Below are positions 32,352 through 39,507 of a stretch of DNA of 64,000 nt, piece after piece. The position numbers and the translations under genes were made by a program. How positions within the stretch are numbered: position 1 is the first letter of the stretch; every line of letters begins with the position of its first letter. This DNA is from Lewinellaceae bacterium (GTDB taxonomy: Bacteria; Bacteroidota; Bacteroidia; Chitinophagales; Saprospiraceae), in assembly GCA_020636045.1 (NCBI GenBank), contig JACJYP010000002.1, positions 297,501 through 361,500 on the forward strand. The letters are read 5' to 3'. The notes under the pieces are model-generated. The model saw nothing but the letters and a program-made list of their open reading frames with translations. It did not search any database and was not told where the DNA came from.

Positions 32352-33686
32352 TTAACGATCGAATAGCAGGCGTTCGCCCGGCTTTTCCGTATTCAGCTTG
32401 CCGTCGTGCCATGCAAGGTGCCCGCTGACGATGGTACTCTTCACTTTTCCGCGGAACGTTTTCCCTTCGAATGGCGACCAGCCGCATTTGTACAGGGTGT
32501 TGGCGGGCTGTACCGTCCATGTTTCGTTTGGATCCACAATAGCGAGATCGGCCCGGTATCCTTCGTCCAGAAAGCCGCGCTCTTTCACCCGGTAAGCGAT
32601 GGCCGGCGCATGGCACATTTTTTCCACGATTTTTTCCAGGCTTATTTTCCCGGCGTGATAAAACTCCAGCATGACATTCAGGGAATGTTGCACCAGGGGA
32701 ATGCCCGACGGCGCTTTCAGGTAGTGCTGCGCTTTTTCCTCCCGCGTATGCGGGGCGTGGTCGGTGGCGATCACATCGAGCCGGTCGTCGAGCAGGGCAG
32801 GAAGCAGGGCATCCCGGTGTTCCGGACCCTTGATCGCCGGATTGCACTTGATGAGGTTGCCCAGGGCAGGGTAATCGTCGGCAGAAAAGTGCAGGTGATG
32901 CACGCACAGTTCGGAGGTGATGCGTTTCTGTTCGAGCGGTATCGAATTGTCGAACAGCGCGAGTTCGTCGCGCGTGCTGATATGCAGGATGTGAAGACGG
33001 GTGTTGTATCTTTTGGCAAGATCGACTGCCAGCGATGATGAAAGATAGCAGGCTTCGGCGTTGCGGATCTTCGGGTGATAGGATGCATCGAGCCGTTCGC
33101 CGTATTGCTGTGTGTACTGTTCGAGGTTGTTGCGCACCGTGCGTTCATCTTCACAATGCACGGCGATCAGGGTAGGCGCATTCGCGAAGAGACGTTCCAG
33201 GGTCGATGGCGCATCCACCAGCATGTTCCCGGTACTGCTGCCCATAAAAATTTTGATGCCGCAAACCCTTTTGGGGTCCGTGCGGAGCACCTCTTCGTAG
33301 TTGTCGTTGGTGGTGCCCATGTAGAAGGAGTAGTTGGCCGGCGAAGTGCGCGAGGCAATGCCGTACTTTTCTTCCAGCAGTTCCACCGTTACGGAAGGCG
33401 GATTTACGTTCGGCATTTCCATGAAGGAGGTGACCCCTCCGGCAACGGCTGCCCTGCTTTCTGTCGCAATCGTCGCCTTGTGTGTCAGCCCCGGTTCCCG
33501 GAAATGTACCTGATCGTCGATAATGCCGGGAATAACTACACATCCGGACGCATCTATTTCCTGTTCGGCATTGGTGTCGATGGCGTCGTCGATGCGTTCG
33601 ATCCGGCCGTTTTTGATCAGGATGTCGGCCTGGCGGATCGATCCTCGGTTGACTATTTGTGCGTTTCGTATGAGAATGGTAGACAT
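32352..33686 (-). CDS. pyrC: Dihydroorotase
   Basis: Dihydroorotase closes the pyrimidine ring of N-carbamoyl-aspartate in UMP synthesis. The 444-residue protein is of the long (class I) type. Zinc-binding residues lie in IDDQVHFREPGLTHK, the substrate and metal blocks in KIFMGSST, HCEDE, LHILHIST and IATDHAPHT, and the amidohydrolase C-terminal beta-sandwich strand in YRADLAIVD. No aspartate carbamoyltransferase gene is adjacent. Related hydantoinases and allantoinases share the fold, but the DQVHFREPG and DHAPH blocks fit dihydroorotase best. Confidence 0.92.
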   Translation of the reverse strand: MSTILIRNAQIVNRGSIRQADILIKNGRIERIDDAIDTNAEQEIDASGCVVIPGIIDDQVHFREPGLTHKATIATESRAAVAGGVTSFMEMPNVNPPSVTVELLEEKYGIASRTSPANYSFYMGTTNDNYEEVLRTDPKRVCGIKIFMGSSTGNMLVDAPSTLERLFANAPTLIAVHCEDERTVRNNLEQYTQQYGERLDASYHPKIRNAEACYLSSSLAVDLAKRYNTRLHILHISTRDELALFDNSIPLEQKRITSELCVHHLHFSADDYPALGNLIKCNPAIKGPEHRDALLPALLDDRLDVIATDHAPHTREEKAQHYLKAPSGIPLVQHSLNVMLEFYHAGKISLEKIVEKMCHAPAIAYRVKERGFLDEGYRADLAIVDPNETWTVQPANTLYKCGWSPFEGKTFRGKVKSTIVSGHLAWHDGKLNTEKPGERLLFDR

Positions 33687-33906
33687 ATTATGTGCGGTAA
33701 ATCAGAAAGATACGGCCAGGTCCGGGTTAATGAAATGCGCAAAAATTTACACCCGGATGGTCGGCAGGCGCTAAAATACAGGCTGCCGGGTGATCCTCCT
33801 AAATATGAGGCTTAACAAAATACAAACGCGCAAGGCGACAGGTCGTGAAAACCAGTCGCTTTCGAATATTAATAAAAAAAATACATCACTTTTTCTTAAC
33901 AAAAGA

Positions 33907-33938
33907 TTGAATTTTCAGATAAAGCCTGCCTATATTTG
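33907..33938 (+). promoter_or_regulatory. Promoter of candidate small RNA 1
   Basis: TTG at 33907-33909, a 21-base spacer, then TATATTTG at 33931-33938, a full match to TAnnTTTG. It points into DNA with no gene; transcription would start near 33944. Confidence 0.65.
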
Positions 33939-33943
33939 TGGAA

Positions 33944-34056
33944 GTATTCTGACGAGCAATGTATCCAGGCCTCTATTAGAAGGCTTCTGGTCAAGATAAA
34001 TGAAGCGTGTTTTGATGATGTCCTTCTCCGTGAAAGCACGGAGGGGGATTTTTTTT
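33944..34056 (+). ncRNA. Candidate small RNA 1 (about 113 nt), between pyrC and era
   Basis: A promoter just upstream and an intrinsic terminator at 34022-34056 bracket about 113 bases with no gene on this strand. A 5' hairpin can form at 33965-33990, with CCAG and GCCT pairing with AGGC and CTGG. The only ATG near the start (33959) opens a frame of six codons. Both neighbouring genes are on the other strand. Family unknown; I do not recognise SRP RNA, 6S RNA or a riboswitch. It could be a trans-acting regulator. Confidence 0.5.
34022..34056 (+). terminator. Intrinsic terminator of candidate small RNA 1
   Basis: Stem CTCCGTG / CACGGAG with a 4-base AAAG loop, lengthened by CC/GG-type pairs, followed by a run of eight T (34049-34056). 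Orientation is plus. Confidence 0.75.
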
Positions 34057-34134
34057 GGCGCTTATTCGAAGCAATTGCTCTCCGGAGAAAAGCATTTGAC
34101 CGCGAAAAAAATTGAAAAAAAATTTGGCGAATGC

Positions 34135-34164
34135 TTGCGAAGAACGAACAGAGCCTTATCTTTG
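34135..34164 (+). promoter_or_regulatory. Promoter of candidate small RNA 2
   Basis: TTG at 34135-34137, exactly 19 bases, then TATCTTTG at 34157-34164, a full consensus match on the plus strand. The only gene ahead is era, on the opposite strand. Confidence 0.7.
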
Positions 34165-34169
34165 CATTA

Positions 34170-34226
34170 GGTTTTTTGGGGTTATATTTCTGACGGTGGG
34201 ATGTTAACATCCTGCCGTCTTTTTTT
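34170..34226 (+). ncRNA. Candidate small RNA 2 (about 57 nt), ending over the era stop codon
   Basis: The best promoter in this interval is followed after about 57 bases by a strong terminator, leaving no room for a gene. The expected RNA is a short T- and G-rich leader and one hairpin. Its 3' end overlaps the era stop codon (34225-34227), so it is antisense to the last bases of the era mRNA. It might regulate era, act in trans, or only stop antisense transcription. Confidence 0.5.
34192..34226 (+). terminator. Intrinsic terminator of candidate small RNA 2
   Basis: Outer stem GACGG / CCGTC and inner stem GGATGTT / AACATCC, followed by seven T (34220-34226). The minus strand has no U run after the hairpin, so it is oriented plus. 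Confidence 0.78.
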
Positions 34227-35121
34227 ATTGGTACCCGAACCGCTGCAGGGTGCGATCGTTGTCCCGCCAGTTGTCCCGCACCTTCACTGTCAGTTCCAGA
34301 TAAATTTTCGTTTGTAAAAAGTTTTCTATGTCTTTCCGGGCATAGGTGCCCAGTTTTTTGATCGCGGCGCCTCCCTTGCCCAGAATGATGGCTTTCTGCA
34401 AATCGCGCAGTACGTAGATGGTGGCAGTGATGCGCGCAATGGGCTCCCCAGCCTGCGTAGCGCTTTCTTTGAAAGATTCCACGGCAACTTCGCAGGAGTA
34501 GGGTATCTCATCGGAGTAGAGGATGAATATCTTTTCCCGGATGATCTCGCTGACGAAAAAACGTTCGGGCCGGTCAGTCAGTTGGTCCGGCGGATAATAA
34601 GGCGCTCCTTCAGGCAGGTAAGTGACGATCTTTTCCAGCAAAGCCTCCGTTTCTTCGTTTTTCAGCGCAGAGATGGCGATCGAACCGGCGAATTCGATCC
34701 GTTTTTTCCACCAGCCCTGTACGTCCTGCGCCCGCTGTTCCGCCACCAGGTCCTTCTTGTTGAGGATCAGCAGGATAGGGGCCTTTGTTTTTTTCAGCAC
34801 TTCGATCACCGGATTGTCGTCTTCCAGTTCTTCTGTCATGTCAAAAACGAACAGCATCAGATCGGCATCGTTGGTCGTGCCCTCTACAAAGCGGTTCATT
34901 GCCTTGTGCATCTCATACCTGGGCGTTTTCACGTAGCCCGGCGTATCGGAAAATACGATCTGGAAATCTTCGCCGGTCAGGATGCCGATGATGCGGTGTC
35001 GCGTCGTTTGCGGCTTGTGCGTGATGATGCTCATGCGTTCGCCGACCAATGCATTCATCAGCGTGGATTTTCCGGCATTCGGGCGACCGATGATGTTGAC
35101 AAACCCGGATTTGAAAGGCAT
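34225..35121 (-). CDS. era: GTPase Era
   Basis: Era binds the 3' end of 16S rRNA and helps small-subunit assembly. The 298-residue protein has the full family layout: G1 GRPNAGKST, the switch-1 region with TTRHRIIG, G3 DTPG, G4 NKKD, and a C-terminal KH domain with the motif ILGKGGAAIKKLG. The start MPFKSGFVNIIGRPN is typical of the family. The following minus-strand interval has no obvious terminator of its own. The upstream gene on the same strand, a 194-residue unknown, lies 43 bases away and probably shares the transcript. Confidence 0.97.
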   Translation of the reverse strand: MPFKSGFVNIIGRPNAGKSTLMNALVGERMSIITHKPQTTRHRIIGILTGEDFQIVFSDTPGYVKTPRYEMHKAMNRFVEGTTNDADLMLFVFDMTEELEDDNPVIEVLKKTKAPILLILNKKDLVAEQRAQDVQGWWKKRIEFAGSIAISALKNEETEALLEKIVTYLPEGAPYYPPDQLTDRPERFFVSEIIREKIFILYSDEIPYSCEVAVESFKESATQAGEPIARITATIYVLRDLQKAIILGKGGAAIKKLGTYARKDIENFLQTKIYLELTVKVRDNWRDNDRTLQRFGYQ

Positions 35122-35164
35122 ATCGATGTTGTTGTAGCGATCGGGTGAGAAAATGTGAAGGGCA

Positions 35165-35749
35165 TCAGTTCAGGTGCCGAAGCCGGCCGTTGACAAGCGC
35201 ATCGAGGATCTGAAATACCACCAGCGGCTTCTGCGGATGCCAGTTGATATCGTTGTAGCGCTCGCCGAAATGCAGATACTGATGAAGGCGCGCATCGCTC
35301 AATTCTTCCATCACGTGCTGACGCGTATTCACCAGCGCTATCCACCCGCCCTCTTCGTGCACTTCCTCTGCCCATTCGGCATAATAATCGTCGTCGCTGG
35401 AGGCGTGAAAGTTGAGTACGTTCTCGCAAAAAAAGACGAATTTGTAAACGCCTTCCCGGTAAAGCGGATCCACGACATTGCGCTTCAGGAACATGATGTC
35501 GTTGTGCAGGGTATCGTTCCATTCGCCGATGAGTTCGATCAGCGCAAAGCCGTCGTCGTAGTCGGCGTACAGGATTTTGGAGTACAGCGTAGCCGATCCG
35601 AACGCATCCCATTGCGGATGCAGGTAAAAGTTGTACAGGCGGTGCGTATATTCGAACTCGTTGTATTTCCGGCCAAAAAAGGGCGATTGTGCATCTTCGG
35701 ATGCAACATAAAGATCGCGCCAGCGGAAATACGGTTCAATATCGTGCAT
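35165..35749 (-). CDS. Conserved-looking cytoplasmic protein of unknown function
   Basis: A 194-residue soluble protein, rich in Asp, Glu, Tyr and Trp, with no signal peptide or membrane segment. The segments FRWRDLYVASEDAQSPFFGR at the N-terminus and FGSATLYSKILYADYDDGFALIELIG look well packed and are probably conserved. I recognise no domain. It is 43 bases upstream of era on the same strand, so it may share that transcript. Confidence 0.75.
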   Translation of the reverse strand: MHDIEPYFRWRDLYVASEDAQSPFFGRKYNEFEYTHRLYNFYLHPQWDAFGSATLYSKILYADYDDGFALIELIGEWNDTLHNDIMFLKRNVVDPLYREGVYKFVFFCENVLNFHASSDDDYYAEWAEEVHEEGGWIALVNTRQHVMEELSDARLHQYLHFGERYNDINWHPQKPLVVFQILDALVNGRLRHLN

Positions 35750-35877
35750 GAATGACCTGTATGTTCAGATCGGGCTGTTGTGTGCCTGATAATATTCCTG
35801 AAAATGAAGTATCTTGAACGAAAATCGTTCGCACCTCATGCTTTTTTGCTGCGCAAAAATACCCATTCGCACAGACA

Positions 35878-36426
35878 ATGAGTTCTGAACAGGGAATTTT
35901 GAAAATCGTTGTGACCGGCCCGGAAAGTTCCGGAAAAACGACGCTGGCCGCCGCGCTTTCCGACCAACTGGCGGCGCCGGTCGTGCCGGAATTCGCCCGT
36001 GAATACCTGGCACACCTAGGCAGGGCGTATCAACGGGAAGACCTGGCGGCGATCGGCGCCGGGCAGCAGGCATGGGAGCGTTGGTACGAACAGCGGCTTC
36101 ACGCGGAACCGCAGGGCAAACTGCTGATCTGCGATACGGACTGGACGGTGCTCCATGTCTGGGAGCAATACCGTTTTCAGGCAAAGGAGGCATTTCGCTG
36201 GCAGCAGGGTTATACCGGGCATGCGCCTGCCGATCTGTATCTGCTCTGCGCACCCGATTTCCCCTGGCAGCCCGACCCGCTGCGGGAGCATCCGGAAGAG
36301 CGGAATGTTTTGTTCGGACTTTACCGCGTGCTGCTGGAGGGGCTCCCTGCCAGATTCATCATCCTGGAAGGCCCGGCAGATGGCAGGCTGGAGATGGCGA
36401 CAGCCGCAATTCGCAAACTTTTATGA
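35878..36426 (+). CDS. NadR-like P-loop nucleotide kinase
   Basis: A 182-residue single-domain protein with a Walker A motif GPESSGKTT near residue 14, the block VPEFAREYL that is typical of the NadR kinase domain and relatives, LLICDTDWTVLHVW in the Walker B position, and APDFPWQPDPLREHPEER. In NadR this domain phosphorylates ribosylnicotinamide. Here it stands directly before a TPP riboswitch and a TonB-dependent receptor, a context where Bacteroidota keep thiamine or other vitamin salvage genes, so thiamine or a related nucleoside is a possible substrate (inference). The riboswitch begins about 10 bases after its stop, so the switch does not control it. Confidence 0.82.
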   Translation: MSSEQGILKIVVTGPESSGKTTLAAALSDQLAAPVVPEFAREYLAHLGRAYQREDLAAIGAGQQAWERWYEQRLHAEPQGKLLICDTDWTVLHVWEQYRFQAKEAFRWQQGYTGHAPADLYLLCAPDFPWQPDPLREHPEERNVLFGLYRVLLEGLPARFIILEGPADGRLEMATAAIRKLL

Positions 36427-36435
36427 CCTTTGTAT

Positions 36436-36520
36436 TCCTCATTGGGGTGTCCCGCTGCCTGGCGGGACTGAGATCATACCCATCGAACCTGCCCGGGTCA
36501 TGCCGGGAAGGGAAGTGAGA
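36436..36520 (+). promoter_or_regulatory. TPP riboswitch (THI element)
   Basis: The conserved TPP aptamer parts follow in order: GGGGTGTC at 36444, a perfect P2/P3-side stem (36449-36454 with 36463-36468), CTGAGATCATACCC at 36468-36481 (thi-box core), GAACCTG at 36485-36491, and GGGTCATGCCGGGAAGGGAA at about 36495-36514. A P1 stem closes with CTCAT and GTGAG. A 6-bp hairpin (GTAGTG / CACTAC, 36523-36538) and a stem near 36543-36559 downstream may form the expression platform. Thiamine pyrophosphate binding should reduce expression of the TonB-dependent receptor that follows. Confidence 0.93.
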
Positions 36521-36591
36521 AGGGTAGTGGCATCACTACGCTTGCGAAACCCCCTCGCATGCGGATGTTTCACTCAAACAGTTCTTTATCC

Positions 36592-38901
36592 ATGTTTGCT
36601 TTTAAACGCAATCAGGGCCGGAAGGTCCTTCCGGATTTTCCAGCCTCCAACAACCGTCGTTTCCTGTTTTTCCCCGTCTTTTTTCTTTTGTTTTCAGGAC
36701 TGCAGGCGCAGCAAATCGATACCCTTGCCCTGCGTACGGTCGTAGTGCAGGCTACCCGCGCCGACACCCGCAGTCCCGTGCCGCACAACAACATCTCGGC
36801 CGAACAGATCGAAAAGACTTACCAGGTGCAGGACGTGCCGTTCCTGCTAAGCGGCATCCCCTCGCTTGTGGAAAGTTCCGACGCCGGCGCCGGGGTCGGT
36901 TATACCGGCATGCGGATCAGGGGCAGCGACCCCACCCGCATCAATGTGACCATCAACGGCGTGCCGCTCAACGATGCCGAAAGCCAGGGCATGTTCTGGG
37001 TAGACCTGCCCGATCTCGCGGCCTCGGCGGCAGAAATACAAGTGCAGCGCGGGGTGGGTACAAGTACCAACGGCGCCGGCGCGTTCGGCGCTACCGTCAA
37101 CCTCGATCTCTCGAGGGTGATTCCCGAGCCCTATGCTCTGATAAACAATACTTTCGGCTCTTTTTCTACGCGCAAACACTCCGCTGCGTTCGGCACCGGG
37201 CTGCTGGGGCAAAAGTTTGCATTCAGCGGCCGCGCCTCCGCCATTCGTTCCGACGGGTACATTCAGCGCGCGCGGGCCGACCTCGACGCCCTGCATTTTA
37301 CCGGCGCCTTTATCGATGAAGATCAATCGCTGCAGATGCACTTTCTCAGCGGGCACGAGATCACATACCAGGCCTGGAACGGCGTGCCTGCACAATTCAT
37401 CGATGTGGACGCGCTGCGGAATTACAATACCGCCGGCACGGAGCGCCCCGGCGCGCCGTACGACGATGAAGTCGACGATTATACACAGCGCTACTACCTG
37501 CTGCACTACAAGCGCCGGTTCCGGCACGGACTCTATCTGCAACTCAACGGCCATTACACGCGCGGCTACGGCTTTTACGAGCAATACAAGGCGCAACAGG
37601 CATTTTCCGGTTACGGGCTTCCCGAACTTACAGCAGGCGATACGGTGATCGGGGCCGGCGATCTGGTGCGCCGTCGCTGGCTCGACAACCACTTTTACGG
37701 CGCTACTTTTGCGCTCCGATGGCAGCCGCCGGTCAATTTCGACTGGATGAGCGGAGCGCCCGTGCTGATGCTGGGCGGCGCTTTCAGCCGCTACGAAGGG
37801 CTTCACTACGGAGAAGTGATCTGGGCGGAGTATCAGGCGGGGCCGTTCAAGGATCTCAGGTACTATGAAAATGACGCCGACAAGTCGGACGTCAATGTAT
37901 TTGCAAAACTTGAAATGGCCTTCTCCGGAGGCGTTTCCACTTTTCTCGACCTGCAGGTACGCGGAGTGGACTACCGCTTTTTAGGATATGACAACAATCT
38001 TGAAAACGTGGGACAGGACGACCGGTTGCTCTTTTTTAACCCCAAAGCCGGGATGACGTATGCCTGGAATAAAAAATGGTCGGCCTACGCATTCTTCGGC
38101 GTCGGCCAGCGCGAACCGAACCGCGACGACTACACCCAGTCGACGCCGGCAAGCCGTCCGCGCCCCGAGCGCTTGTACGATCTGGAGACAGGTGTAAAAA
38201 CCGGCGGAGAGAAATGGAAAGCGACCCTTAACTTTTTCCATATGTACTATCGCGATCAGCTGGCGCCAGACGGCCGCCTGAATGACGTTGGCGCTTATAT
38301 CCGGACCAATCTACCCGGAAGTTACCGTTCGGGACTCGAAATGGAAGCCAGCGTGACCCTGGGATCGCGCATGGGGTGCTCCGGAAACCTGTCGCTTAGC
38401 CGGAACAAGGTCACTGAATTTACGGAATATCGAGACAACTGGGATACAGGGGAGCAGGAGAAGATCGTGCATCGGAACACTGACCTGGCCTTTTCTCCGT
38501 CCGTTCTGGCGCGGGGAGAAATCTTCTGCATCCTGGTAAATAAACCCGAAGATCAGGATCTGAGGGTTGCGATGTCCGGGAAATACGTCGGCCGACAATA
38601 CCTGGACAATACCTCCAATGCCTCAACGGCCCTGCCGGCCTATTTTTTCTCGGATCTGCGCCTCAATTACAACCTGAAGGGAGTGGTAGGTAAAGAGATC
38701 TCCGTGATCCTGGCGGTGCAGAATGTCTTTGATGCGAAGTATTCGTCGAATGGCTGGGCGTATCGCTTCATTTCGGAAGGATACGACCCCCGGTCTGACG
38801 ATCCGTACAGCAGGCTCGAAGGCAACGGCATCTACCATCTGGCGGGGTATTTTCCGCAGGCCGGGCGTAACTGGCTTGCAACGCTGCGTCTGCGTTTTTG
38901 A
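36592..38901 (+). CDS. TonB-dependent outer-membrane receptor, probably for thiamine
   Basis: A receptor of 769 residues from this start (780 from the alternative ATG at 36559, which sits in a stem after the riboswitch). A signal peptide (FLFFPVFFLLFSGLQAQ) is followed by the plug domain with MRIRGSDPTRINVTINGVPL and VQRGVGTSTNGAGAFGATVN, and by the 22-strand barrel, which ends in a strand with terminal Phe (WLATLRLRF) as needed for outer-membrane insertion. There is no carboxypeptidase-like N-terminal domain, unlike SusC. The TPP riboswitch upstream makes thiamine or a precursor the likely substrate, as for BT2390 of Bacteroides thetaiotaomicron. No PnuT transporter gene is adjacent. Confidence 0.93.
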   Translation: MFAFKRNQGRKVLPDFPASNNRRFLFFPVFFLLFSGLQAQQIDTLALRTVVVQATRADTRSPVPHNNISAEQIEKTYQVQDVPFLLSGIPSLVESSDAGAGVGYTGMRIRGSDPTRINVTINGVPLNDAESQGMFWVDLPDLAASAAEIQVQRGVGTSTNGAGAFGATVNLDLSRVIPEPYALINNTFGSFSTRKHSAAFGTGLLGQKFAFSGRASAIRSDGYIQRARADLDALHFTGAFIDEDQSLQMHFLSGHEITYQAWNGVPAQFIDVDALRNYNTAGTERPGAPYDDEVDDYTQRYYLLHYKRRFRHGLYLQLNGHYTRGYGFYEQYKAQQAFSGYGLPELTAGDTVIGAGDLVRRRWLDNHFYGATFALRWQPPVNFDWMSGAPVLMLGGAFSRYEGLHYGEVIWAEYQAGPFKDLRYYENDADKSDVNVFAKLEMAFSGGVSTFLDLQVRGVDYRFLGYDNNLENVGQDDRLLFFNPKAGMTYAWNKKWSAYAFFGVGQREPNRDDYTQSTPASRPRPERLYDLETGVKTGGEKWKATLNFFHMYYRDQLAPDGRLNDVGAYIRTNLPGSYRSGLEMEASVTLGSRMGCSGNLSLSRNKVTEFTEYRDNWDTGEQEKIVHRNTDLAFSPSVLARGEIFCILVNKPEDQDLRVAMSGKYVGRQYLDNTSNASTALPAYFFSDLRLNYNLKGVVGKEISVILAVQNVFDAKYSSNGWAYRFISEGYDPRSDDPYSRLEGNGIYHLAGYFPQAGRNWLATLRLRF

Positions 38902-38902
38902 C

Positions 38903-38920
38903 AAAAAACGCGCGTTTTTT
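38903..38920 (+). terminator. Palindrome just after the receptor gene, possible terminator
   Basis: An 18-base perfect palindrome with A6 and T6 ends around a CG-rich centre, starting 2 bases after the stop codon. If it folds, it has a very small loop and ends in a T run. Confidence 0.45.
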
Positions 38921-38943
38921 CTTCATTTTTTTGGATGTCTCTT

Positions 38944-38987
38944 GGGATAGTTCAAATAAGTGTGTCCTTAGTTATTTGAACTATCCC
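38944..38987. repeat. Perfect 16-bp inverted repeat adjoining the 42-bp array
   Basis: Arms 38944-38959 and 38972-38987 are perfectly complementary, with a 12-base loop. The arms are AT-rich in the middle (TTCAAATAA). The right arm ends one base before the first copy of the tandem repeat. Neither side has a U tract. The stem may be a boundary hairpin of the array or a terminator. Confidence 0.8.
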
Positions 38988-38988
38988 G

Positions 38989-39324
38989 CCTTGCAACGAC
39001 TACACAAAAGACGTTTGTCTTGACAATGAACCTTGCAACGACAACACAAAGGGCGTTTGTCTTGACAATGAACCTTGCAACGACAACACAAAGGACGTTT
39101 GTCTTGACAATGAACCTTGCAACGACAACACAAAGGGCGTTTGTCTTGACAAGGAACCTTGTAGCGATTACACAAAGGACGTTTGTCTTGACAAGGAACC
39201 TTGCAACGACTACACAAAGCGCGTTTGTCTTGACAAGGAACCTTGCAGCGACTACACAAAGGGCGTTTGTCTTGACAAGGAACCTTGTAACGATTACACA
39301 AAGGGCGTTTGTCGCGGCACATTA
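38989..39324. repeat. Eight-copy 42-bp tandem repeat (minisatellite)
   Basis: Eight head-to-tail copies of 42 bases run from 38989 to 39324; the first base of each copy falls at 38989 plus multiples of 42. Copies differ at only a few positions (e.g. CAACGACAAC or CAGCGACTAC, AATGAA or AAGGAA); the last copy loses the unit end. Each unit has a partial inverted repeat, ACAAA and TTTGT with about 5 bases between. Because 42 is a multiple of 3, both strands stay open: the minus strand reads as a 14-residue Cys-rich repeat (CRCKVHCQDKRPLC), the plus strand as NLATTTQRAFVLTM. Not CRISPR: there are no unique spacers. Neither frame has a leader or domain, so I call no protein. Confidence 0.9.
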
Positions 39325-39439
39325 CGTCTTTTGCGCTCGTGCCTTGTGATCAGATACAAATACGGACGCATTTTTCCCGCCTGTAAAGATTTGATTTACA
39401 ATACATGTATCCCAAAACCTATCCGGAGTTCATATAAAA

Positions 39440-39484
39440 AAAGCGCTTGCCGTACCGGATGAATTCGGCAATGGCAAGCGCTTT
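39440..39484 (-). terminator. Terminator of the first LysM gene
   Basis: A perfect 12-bp stem (39440-39451 and 39473-39484) with a 21-base loop. On the minus strand it is followed by a T run of seven. It lies 24 bases after the stop of the minus-strand LysM gene. Confidence 0.85.
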
Positions 39485-39507
39485 GTAAAAATCAAAAGCG
39501 AAATGTA

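Noticed and set aside
38989..39324. CRISPR array
   Set aside because: The 42-base units are nearly identical head to tail, there are no unique spacers, and no cas gene lies nearby.
38981..39349. Cys-rich (minus) or Ala/Thr-rich (plus) repeat protein genes
   Set aside because: Open frames on both strands follow from a unit length divisible by three; neither has a leader sequence, promoter or known domain. Kept only as a possibility in the findings.
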